The notes under the pieces are model-generated. The model saw nothing but the letters and a program-made list of their open reading frames with translations, ran no database searches and had not been told where the DNA came from. A stretch of 50,508 nt of DNA, from contig HF985651.1 of NCBI GenBank assembly GCA_000431155.1, positions 85,104 through 135,611 of the forward strand, given 5' to 3'. Of the stretch, positions 41,889 to 48,546 are shown one piece after another (the first letter of the stretch is position 1; each line of letters starts with the position of its first letter). The position numbers were made by a program, and so were the translations under genes. Source of the DNA: Bacteroides sp. CAG:927. GTDB lineage: Bacteria; Bacteroidota; Bacteroidia; Bacteroidales; Muribaculaceae.

Positions 41889-44444
41889 ATGAAAATAGAA
41901 GTAAGTAATTCCAATGCTCCCGTGTGGCATGACGCCACCGTGAATTCTGAACTGCCTGCTAATCTCAAACCGCTGGCAGAGCTTTCTAAGAACCTGTGGT
42001 GGGTGTGGAATAGTGAGGCCAAAGCCCTGTTCCGCGACCTCAATCCCGATTTGTGGCGCTCCACCGGCGAGAACCCTGTCATGGTGCTCCAGCAGCTCAG
42101 CACCGATCGCATTGACGCCATCAGCAAAGACAAAGACATGATAGAGCGCATTAACGCCGTATTCGCTGATTTCAAAGCTTACATGGCTGAACCTATGCGC
42201 ACTGATGTTCCCTCTGTATCATATTTCTCTATGGAGTATGGTCTCTGCAACTGTCTTAAAATATACTCCGGCGGTCTTGGTGTGCTCGCCGGCGACTACA
42301 TTAAGGAAGCAAGCGACAGCCGCGTGGATATGACCGCTGTGGGCTTCCTTTATCGTTACGGTTATTTTACACAGACTCTTTCTGTTGACGGTCAGCAGAT
42401 CGCTAACTACAAGCCTCAGAACTTCAACCAGCTTCCTATTGAGCAGGTTATGGATGCCGATGGTCATCCCATGGTGCTTGAGGTTCCTTATCCCGGCCGC
42501 ATAATCTACTCCCACATATGGCGTGTGAATGTAGGCCGCATGAAGCTCTATCTGCTTGACACTGACTTCGATCTCAACAGCGAATTTGACCGTTCCATCA
42601 CCCACCAGCTTTATGGTGGCGATTGGGAAAACCGCATCAAGCAGGAGTATCTCCTCGGCATTGGCGGTGTGCTCATGCTCAAAAAGCTCGGCGTTAAATC
42701 CAAACTTTATCACGGCAATGAAGGTCACGCTGCTCTGCTCAATCTTCAGCGTCTCGTTGACTATGTGCAGGATGAAAAGCTTAACTTCAACGAAGCTCTT
42801 GAGCTGGTACGCGCTTCTTCGCTTTACACTGTTCACACTCCTGTGCCCGCAGGTCACGACTACTTCGACGAAGGCCTGTTTGGCAAATACATGAGCGAAT
42901 TCCCCGCCAAACTCGGCATCTCATGGGCTGACCTCATGAATATGGGCCGTGAGAACCCCAACACCAACGAGCGTTTCTCCATGAGCGTGTTTGCACTTAA
43001 CACCTGTCAGGAGGCCAACGGTGTAAGCTGGCTGCACGGCGAAGTTTCCAAGAAAATGTTTGCCGGCATCTGGAAAGGCTACAGCTGGGAAGAGAGCCAC
43101 GTTGGATACGTTACCAACGGCGTGCACATGCCCACTTGGGCCGCTTCCGAGTGGAAAGCTTTCTATCTTGAGCACCTCGGCCCGCAGGTATTTGCTGACC
43201 AAAGCAATCCCGAGGCTTGGAAAGGTATTTTCTCCGTTAGCGATGAGGCTATCTGGGATCTGCGCATGACCCTTAAAAACAAGTTCATCAATTTCGTTAA
43301 ACGCGATTTCAAGGCTAAATGGCTCGCTAATCAGCGCGACCCGTCCGCTGTGATGGATATTCTGGAGAAGATTAATCCTAATGCTCTTATCATCGGTTTC
43401 GCTCGCCGTTTCGCCACTTACAAGCGCGCTCATCTTCTCTTCACTGACCTTGACCGTCTTGCCAAGATTGTCAACAACGAGAAGTTCCCCGTGCAGTTCG
43501 TATTCTCCGGTAAGGCTCACCCCGCCGACGGTGCTGGTCAGGGCCTGATACGCCGTATCATGGAAATCTCGCGCATGCCCCAGTTCCTCGGTAAGATTAT
43601 TTTCCTTGAGGATTACAATATGGTTGTTGCCAAGCGTCTTGTTACAGGCGTTGATATTTGGCTCAACACCCCCACTCGTCCTCTTGAGGCTTCCGGTACA
43701 TCTGGCGAAAAGGCTGAAATGAATGGTGTGCTCAACTTCTCCGTGCTCGACGGATGGTGGTACGAGGGCTATCGCTTTGATGAAAAAGCCGGTTGGGCAC
43801 TTACCGACAAGCGCACTTTCACTGATCAGTCGCAGCAGGATAAGCTCGATGCAGCTACCATCTATTCAATGCTTGAGAACGAAATCATTCCTCTCTACTT
43901 TGAAAAGAACTCCAAAGGCTATTCACCACGCTGGATTGAATACATCAAAAACTCTATCGGTCATATAGCTCCTCATTTCACCATGAAGCGCATGATTGAT
44001 GATTACATCACCCGCTTCTATGATCCTGAGTCTCGCCGCTTCAACGCACTTGCTGCCAACAATTTTGCTCTTGCCAAAGAAATAGTGGCATGGAAAGAAA
44101 AAGTTGTTGCTGCATGGGACGGCATCAAGGTGCTTGACTTCCAGGCCGACGGACCCATTGCTTCTTCCACAGATCAAACCTACAATGTTAAGGCCGTTAT
44201 TGACACCAACGGTCTCGGCCGTTCAATAGGTCTTGAATTTGTGGTATATCGTGTGAAAGACGGTGAAGAACATCTTTATGAGACAAAACAGTTCACTGTT
44301 ACCAAAGAAGACAATAGCATCCTCACTTACGAGCTTCATGACAAGATTCATGATGCAGGCGTATTCCGTTACGGTTTCCGTTTGTATCCCACCAATCCTA
44401 ATCTTGCCCACCGTCAGGATTTCGCTTATGTCCGCTGGATTTAA
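41889..44444 (+). CDS. glgP: Alpha-glucan (glycogen) phosphorylase, GT35
   Basis: An 851-aa phosphorylase that releases glucose-1-phosphate from alpha-1,4-glucans. It belongs to the shorter 'alpha-glucan family phosphorylase' group: N-terminal DUF3417-like LAELSKNLWWVWNSEAKALFRDL, then YFSMEYGLCNCLKIYSGGLGVLAGD and KLYHGNEGHAALL. The PLP-lysine region EASGTSGEKAEMNGVLNF has Glu where many relatives have Met before the Lys; the Lys itself is present. The C-terminal about 100 residues form an Ig-like beta domain. It is followed by a terminator. The upstream neighbour is glycogen synthase. Confidence 0.93.
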   Translation: MKIEVSNSNAPVWHDATVNSELPANLKPLAELSKNLWWVWNSEAKALFRDLNPDLWRSTGENPVMVLQQLSTDRIDAISKDKDMIERINAVFADFKAYMAEPMRTDVPSVSYFSMEYGLCNCLKIYSGGLGVLAGDYIKEASDSRVDMTAVGFLYRYGYFTQTLSVDGQQIANYKPQNFNQLPIEQVMDADGHPMVLEVPYPGRIIYSHIWRVNVGRMKLYLLDTDFDLNSEFDRSITHQLYGGDWENRIKQEYLLGIGGVLMLKKLGVKSKLYHGNEGHAALLNLQRLVDYVQDEKLNFNEALELVRASSLYTVHTPVPAGHDYFDEGLFGKYMSEFPAKLGISWADLMNMGRENPNTNERFSMSVFALNTCQEANGVSWLHGEVSKKMFAGIWKGYSWEESHVGYVTNGVHMPTWAASEWKAFYLEHLGPQVFADQSNPEAWKGIFSVSDEAIWDLRMTLKNKFINFVKRDFKAKWLANQRDPSAVMDILEKINPNALIIGFARRFATYKRAHLLFTDLDRLAKIVNNEKFPVQFVFSGKAHPADGAGQGLIRRIMEISRMPQFLGKIIFLEDYNMVVAKRLVTGVDIWLNTPTRPLEASGTSGEKAEMNGVLNFSVLDGWWYEGYRFDEKAGWALTDKRTFTDQSQQDKLDAATIYSMLENEIIPLYFEKNSKGYSPRWIEYIKNSIGHIAPHFTMKRMIDDYITRFYDPESRRFNALAANNFALAKEIVAWKEKVVAAWDGIKVLDFQADGPIASSTDQTYNVKAVIDTNGLGRSIGLEFVVYRVKDGEEHLYETKQFTVTKEDNSILTYELHDKIHDAGVFRYGFRLYPTNPNLAHRQDFAYVRWI

Positions 44445-44476
44445 TCACGCAAACACACATAATTGATAATGATAGA

Positions 44477-44512
44477 GAGAGCGCCGACAAGTATGTTTTG
44501 CCGGCGCTCTCG
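44477..44512 (+). terminator. Hairpin terminator after glgP
   Basis: A perfect 10-bp GC-rich stem (44477-44486 with 44502-44511) extended by three inner pairs. The T-run is weak. Confidence 0.65.
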
Positions 44513-44543
44513 TTAATGACAGCATTTCTCTACTCCAGTTATT

Positions 44544-45317
44544 ATGAACAAGAAATATGTAATGGACTTTACCGTGGTGGAAAACATCGGGCTTCACCCT
44601 ATGTTTTCGCTCCTGAAGCTCCGTCCTCTTCAGGGTGAGCTGCCTCACATATTGCCCGGACAGTTTGTTCAGGTTGCAGTGCCCGGCAGCCCTGCCACAT
44701 TCCTTCGCCGTCCTATATCGGTGAATTTCGTGGAGCATGATGCCGCTCTTTTGTGGCTCCTTGTGCGCAATGCAGGCTCGGGCACAGAACATCTTGTCAA
44801 TCTCGCTCCCGGCGCGTCGCTCAATCTGCTTCTGCCGCTCGGCAAGCCGTTTAGCTATCCACGCAGCAAGGATGCGCGCATACTGCTTATTGGTGGCGGG
44901 GTGGGCGTCGCTCCGCTCCTTTACTTCGGGCATTGCCTCAAGCAGCAAGGATACTCTCCTGAGTTTCTACTTGGAGCTCGCACAAGCGAGCTCCTGTTGG
45001 AACGCGATTTGTTTGAGTCTGTTGGTTCGGTGCACATTGCCACCGATGACGGTTCCGACGGCCACCATGGACTCGTCACCACTCATCCGGTGCTTGACAG
45101 CGGCATTGATCATATCTATTGCTGCGGCCCCGCTCCTATGATGAAAGGTGTGGCTGCTCAGGCTCGCCGCATAGGTGCCGAATGTGAGGTGTCGCTTGAA
45201 AACATGATGGCCTGCGGTCTTGGCGCATGCCTGTGCTGCGTGGAAAAAACCGTACGCGGCAACGTGTGTGTCTGCACCGAAGGCCCGGTATTTAACATCA
45301 ATGAACTCACTTGGTAA
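44544..45317 (+). CDS. pyrK: Dihydroorotate dehydrogenase B electron transfer subunit
   Basis: A 257-aa ferredoxin-reductase-like flavoprotein that passes electrons from PyrD to NAD+ in pyrimidine synthesis. It has an FAD-binding barrel with FLRRPISV, an NAD-binding domain with LLIGGGVGVAPLLYF, YCCGPAPMM, and a C-terminal 2Fe-2S site (C224, C229, C232, C244 in MACGLGACLCCVEK...VCTEGPVF). The pyrD gene follows after 10 nt. Confidence 0.95.
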   Translation: MNKKYVMDFTVVENIGLHPMFSLLKLRPLQGELPHILPGQFVQVAVPGSPATFLRRPISVNFVEHDAALLWLLVRNAGSGTEHLVNLAPGASLNLLLPLGKPFSYPRSKDARILLIGGGVGVAPLLYFGHCLKQQGYSPEFLLGARTSELLLERDLFESVGSVHIATDDGSDGHHGLVTTHPVLDSGIDHIYCCGPAPMMKGVAAQARRIGAECEVSLENMMACGLGACLCCVEKTVRGNVCVCTEGPVFNINELTW

Positions 45318-45327
45318 AGCTCTGTGT

Positions 45328-46239
45328 ATGGTAGATTTAAAAGTAAATATAGGTTCACTCGCTCTTGCCAATCCGGTACTTACGGCTTCCGGCACATTTG
45401 GCTATGGCGAAGAGTTCGCCGACTTCATTTCACTTGACCGGCTCGGAGGATATATTGTCAAAGGCACCACTCTTGAGCCTCGCGAAGGCAACCCCTATCC
45501 TCGCATGGCTGAAACGCCATCCGGAATGCTCAATGCTGTAGGATTGCAGAACAAAGGTGTGGATTATTTTATTGAGCACATATATCCCCGTATAAGCCAT
45601 TTCAAGTCGCAGATGGTAGTTAATGTGTCCGGAGCTAAGATAAGCGATTACGTGGGCGTTTGCGAGCGTCTTGCGCCGCTGGAACATCTTCACGCCATTG
45701 AGGTCAACATCTCATGCCCCAATGTCAAGCAGGGCGGCATGGCTTTTGGCACCACTTGTCAGGGTGCAGCCGAAGTTACACGTGCAGTCCGCAGGGCATA
45801 CCCCGGCACTGTCATCGTAAAGCTTTCGCCTAATGTCACTAATATTGCCGAGATTGCCAAAGCTGTGGAGGGAGAGGGAGCAGATGCCGTTTCGCTCATC
45901 AACACGCTTATGGGCATGGCCATCGATGTGGAGAGGCGCAAGCCTTGTCTCTCCACTGTCACCGGAGGTCTTTCCGGGCCTGCGGTGCGTCCCGTTGCCG
46001 TAAGAATGGTTTGGCAAACTGCCAACGCTGTAAAGATACCCGTAATTGGTCTCGGCGGCATTATGAATGGCAGAGATGCATTGGAATTTATTCTCGCCGG
46101 TGCCACTGCAGTGGAGGTTGGAACCGCCAATTTCATTGATCCGGCAGTCACCATGCACATCATTGATTATATTGAAGATTACTGTGAGCGTCATGGCATC
46201 AGTTCCATAACCGAGCTGATAGGTGCCGTCAATCAGTAG
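45328..46239 (+). CDS. pyrD: Dihydroorotate dehydrogenase B (NAD+), catalytic subunit
   Basis: A 303-aa class 1B FMN enzyme that oxidises dihydroorotate to orotate in the cytoplasm, working with PyrK. Motifs are NPVLTASGTFGYGEEF, the GTTLEPREGNPYPRM and LNAVGLQNKG blocks, VNISCPNVKQGG with the catalytic Cys, and GLGGIMNGRDALEFILAGA for FMN phosphate. Longer starts are possible (ATG 45301 would overlap pyrK; an open frame reaches 45220). ATG 45328, giving MVDLKVNIGSL, matches the family. A terminator follows. Confidence 0.95.
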   Translation: MVDLKVNIGSLALANPVLTASGTFGYGEEFADFISLDRLGGYIVKGTTLEPREGNPYPRMAETPSGMLNAVGLQNKGVDYFIEHIYPRISHFKSQMVVNVSGAKISDYVGVCERLAPLEHLHAIEVNISCPNVKQGGMAFGTTCQGAAEVTRAVRRAYPGTVIVKLSPNVTNIAEIAKAVEGEGADAVSLINTLMGMAIDVERRKPCLSTVTGGLSGPAVRPVAVRMVWQTANAVKIPVIGLGGIMNGRDALEFILAGATAVEVGTANFIDPAVTMHIIDYIEDYCERHGISSITELIGAVNQ

Positions 46240-46271
46240 CGAAGCAATCACACATATCACCCCATATCCAC

Positions 46272-46309
46272 ACAAAGGTCGCAACTTCCCCGGTCGCGGC
46301 CTTTGTTTC
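46272..46309 (+). terminator. Intrinsic terminator after pyrD
   Basis: An 11-bp stem with one G-T pair (46272-46282 with 46296-46306) is followed by a short T-rich run. Confidence 0.7.
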
Positions 46310-46439
46310 ATCCGCCCATACCCTCCGCCATCTCCGCTCCCTCATCCACATTATTCCCATAGCAGCCATTAATCATGCATTTCCCATTTTCAATCCGCCT
46401 TTTCCACCTCATTCTTCATTCCTAATTGTAAAAAAACAT

Positions 46440-46760
46440 TGTAAAAAGCGCAGGGCCGCGCTATCATTTACCATCACTCGCCATTCAGCGCAGCCGAGCG
46501 CATGAATGAGCCTTTTCCCAACACACCATGCGATGTTGCCGGACACTCACCAAAGCGCAGGATGCGCGATATTTACCACAGCTGCGTAGTGCCAAGCATC
46601 CATTCCGCTCTCCGCAAAGCAAGCGCAGGATGCGCGATATATCCACAACCGACTGCGGAGCGCCAAAGGCGCGGAGTTGTCGGCCGCGGACACCCCAAAG
46701 ACCCCCGTGACAAGCCGCGGAGCGCGCGCAGTCACGGTCAGGCGCGAGCCGAGGCCCACA
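46440..46760. repeat. GC-rich spacer with 20-bp direct repeats
   Basis: The 526-nt gap between pyrD and the regulator gene has no convincing gene. Its second half is GC-rich and full of GCGC/CGCG steps. A 20-nt sequence (AAGCGCAGGATGCGCGATAT) occurs exactly at 46553-46572 and 46621-46640. Each copy is followed by related sequence (CCACA, then TGCG.AG.GCC), so the repeat unit is about 45-50 nt. A looser copy (GCGCAGGGCCGCGCTATC) lies near 46449. Small GC hairpins (GCGCC/GGCGC) lie near 46660. Open frames through here have odd Arg/Pro-rich composition and are not believable. Confidence 0.6.
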
Positions 46761-46765
46761 TTACA

Positions 46766-47308
46766 TTATGCGTTGGGGTAGAACTCCTGATACGAGTTGT
46801 CACTGTAATACGCTATTATGCGCACCACATGTTTTGATTTGTCGGTACTGATAGTGAGTCCCGCTGCTTCCGGAGTAGGAATATGTTCCGTTGTTGGTTC
46901 TCCAAACTCAATTGACGCCCCCGCCGATGCTGAAACAGGCTGTTCTTGTGAATGAAAATTTTCTGAGTCGCCGAGCGTATCATCCGCATCAAAGTTTAGC
47001 GTTGGCATAACCATATCGTTTACAGTACGTTGAGGCTGCTGATAGGTCTCCAATGGCACAGTTTGAGCCTCTGAGGTTTTAATATTTTCATTGTGCAGCA
47101 TATCTCCCTCGCCAAACATCAGCCAAATCATGCTTAAATTGGGATAAGCGCGATGAATCTTTTCAACCAGCTCATTGCGCACCGATTTGTTGCGTCCGTT
47201 GGTGAGCTGCGAAAGGGTGGGGCGGGGGATTTCGCAGTTGTCAGCAAATTTCGTTACCGGAATTTCAAGGTAATCGATGAATTGTTTGAGCCTGTCAACG
47301 ATGTCCAT
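46766..47308 (-). CDS. Helix-turn-helix (XRE-like) transcriptional regulator
   Basis: A 180-aa protein with an N-terminal Cro/C1-type helix-turn-helix (about 1-65: ALKQFIDYL-type first helix, then TKFADNCEIPRPTLSQLTNGRNKSV, where PTLSQLTNG is the recognition helix). NLSMIWLMFGEGDM follows, a segment common to Bacteroidota regulators of this class. The middle (about 75-140) is polar and disordered. The last 25 residues (HVVRIIAYYSDNSYQEFYP) form a short hydrophobic tail that may dimerise. ATG 47308 is preferred over the open frame to 47350. It stands alone next to a 960-nt AT-rich region that may hold its targets. DNA binding is inferred from the fold. Confidence 0.85.
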   Translation of the reverse strand: MDIVDRLKQFIDYLEIPVTKFADNCEIPRPTLSQLTNGRNKSVRNELVEKIHRAYPNLSMIWLMFGEGDMLHNENIKTSEAQTVPLETYQQPQRTVNDMVMPTLNFDADDTLGDSENFHSQEQPVSASAGASIEFGEPTTEHIPTPEAAGLTISTDKSKHVVRIIAYYSDNSYQEFYPNA

Positions 47309-47337
47309 TTGTAAATTTTTAATTTTAATTACCGTTG

Positions 47338-47369
47338 CAAATGTAATCAATATATTTTAAATACGCAAA
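47338..47369 (-). promoter_or_regulatory. Promoter for HTH regulator
   Basis: Minus strand TTTG (47369-47366), 20-nt spacer, TACATTTG (47345-47338). Confidence 0.75.
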
Positions 47370-47389
47370 TATAAAAATGCAAACAATGT

Positions 47390-48188
47390 AATTGAGAATG
47401 TAAACACCGCCACCGCTTATTTCTGTGTACAGTTGTAAATAGTAATCAGATATGTATTTTACAATTGAAGTAAGGTTGTATATTTTAATATTAAACTAAT
47501 TGATTCTCAGTGTGATATATACATAAAAATACGAAAATATTGGCGAGAGCGCACAATATCTCCGTATTTCTTATAGCGTTAATTAAATTATTTTATATAG
47601 ATATACTGATATTCATCAATATAAACATTATGTTTATTGGTGTTAAATACTGGACTTATTGTTTTGTAAACATATTTGAAAATCCAAATCTCATTCTTAA
47701 AATCGTAGGGTTTACAAGTTGTGAATGAGAATTTTTCAATGATTACAAACTCAAACTTATATGTTTGTGAATTTGAATTCTCATTCTCAAATCGCTATTT
47801 ACGATTAAGGATTGTGAAATTTAACCCCAACGAGCAAAATGTAAAAATGTAAATTTTCTATTTTTAAACCCCGGTAAAGCTAAAATTCTGAATACTTGGG
47901 GCTTTTGTTATTCTTATAACAATTCACCTATACAGAAGTGTTTGATTATTAATCGTTTTTAACTTTGTTAATTCTCTCCTTAACACACATCATCTTGCTA
48001 CCTACTCCCTTATTTGCTCTGATTTCAGTACTGTCGTACATTTGGTGTCTGAATCTGATTTTTTTAATTCTCCCGAGCATTAATTACATTATATTCATTG
48101 TAATTATCGTTATGTCAGCTATATACTCAAAAATTTAATTCGCTGTATTTCCTGCGCATATAATATTTATTAACTTATATGTGCCGTA
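47390..48188. other. Long AT-rich intergenic region with recurring CATTCTCA-type motifs
   Basis: About 800 nt with no credible gene; the only frame above 60 codons (47540-47728) is AT-driven. CATTCTCA-like sites occur at 47393-47400 (inverted), 47691-47698, 47723-47733 (inverted) and 47779-47790. Two of them sit in imperfect 45-nt direct repeats (47688-47735 and 47779-47822) that also share AAATCG, TTTAC and GTGAA. A CAAAC/GTTTG hairpin lies at about 47752-47767. One TAACTTTG (47960-47967) without a well-spaced -33 could start a small RNA; a T-run at 48058-48065 follows about 95 nt later. Confidence 0.5.
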
Positions 48189-48216
48189 TTGTTGCCCATA
48201 TTCCCTCTTAAATTTG
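48189..48216 (+). promoter_or_regulatory. Promoter for 66-aa gene
   Basis: TTG (48189-48191), 17-nt spacer, TAAATTTG (48209-48216), about 53 nt before the ATG. Confidence 0.65.
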
Positions 48217-48268
48217 CAGCATAATCACAAAACAGTATTTTTTACTCTCATCCTAAATACTTATAACT

Positions 48269-48469
48269 ATGAACGGCAATATTGTTATTTCGCAGCATGT
48301 CATCAACACTATTCAGGCTCTTCCCGAGAACGAACGTACAAGTATCACTCAGGCCCTCGCTTGCGATCTTATCTTGGGCCAGGATCCATGTGAAATGCTT
48401 TCGCCGTTTCAGTCCATGCTGTATTCTATAATTCGATACTATGTGAAAAAAGACACACAGCGTTGCTGA
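48269..48469 (+). CDS. Small protein of unknown function
   Basis: A 66-aa protein, MNGNIVISQHVINTIQAL followed by polar helix and a C-terminal SMLYSIIRYYVKKDTQRC. No signal peptide and no full membrane span; it looks like a compact helical cytoplasmic protein. Its reality is supported by a good promoter upstream and a strong terminator 18 nt after the stop, forming a neat single-gene unit. I do not recognise a named family. The context (long AT-rich upstream region, ABC-F gene converging) gives no clear hint of function. Confidence 0.7.
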   Translation: MNGNIVISQHVINTIQALPENERTSITQALACDLILGQDPCEMLSPFQSMLYSIIRYYVKKDTQRC

Positions 48470-48486
48470 TTTCCAAGCACGGAAGC

Positions 48487-48525
48487 AAACTACCCGACCT
48501 GCGCGAACAGGCCGGGTAGTTTTGA
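48487..48525. terminator. Bidirectional terminator between 66-aa gene and ABC-F gene
   Basis: A 15-bp stem with one mismatch (48487-48501 with 48508-48522) closes a 6-nt loop. T residues lie on the right and A residues on the left, so it can serve both converging transcripts. Confidence 0.85.
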
Positions 48526-48546
48526 TATTGGCAATTTTACAATGTC

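Noticed and set aside
45220..45327. Extended N-terminus of PyrD
   Set aside because: It would overlap pyrK by about 100 nt; the family start is at ATG 45328.
46502..46837. 111-codon plus-strand frame in the pyrD-regulator spacer
   Set aside because: It runs through the GC-rich direct repeats, has an Arg/Pro-biased improbable composition, and overlaps the end of the regulator gene.
47540..47728. 62-codon frame in the AT-rich region
   Set aside because: Composition (Ile, Phe, Asn) is what random AT-rich DNA gives; no promoter and no terminator; starts at TTG.
47350..48268. Replication origin (oriC)
   Set aside because: No cluster of DnaA boxes (TTATCCACA) and no dnaA or other origin-associated gene nearby.
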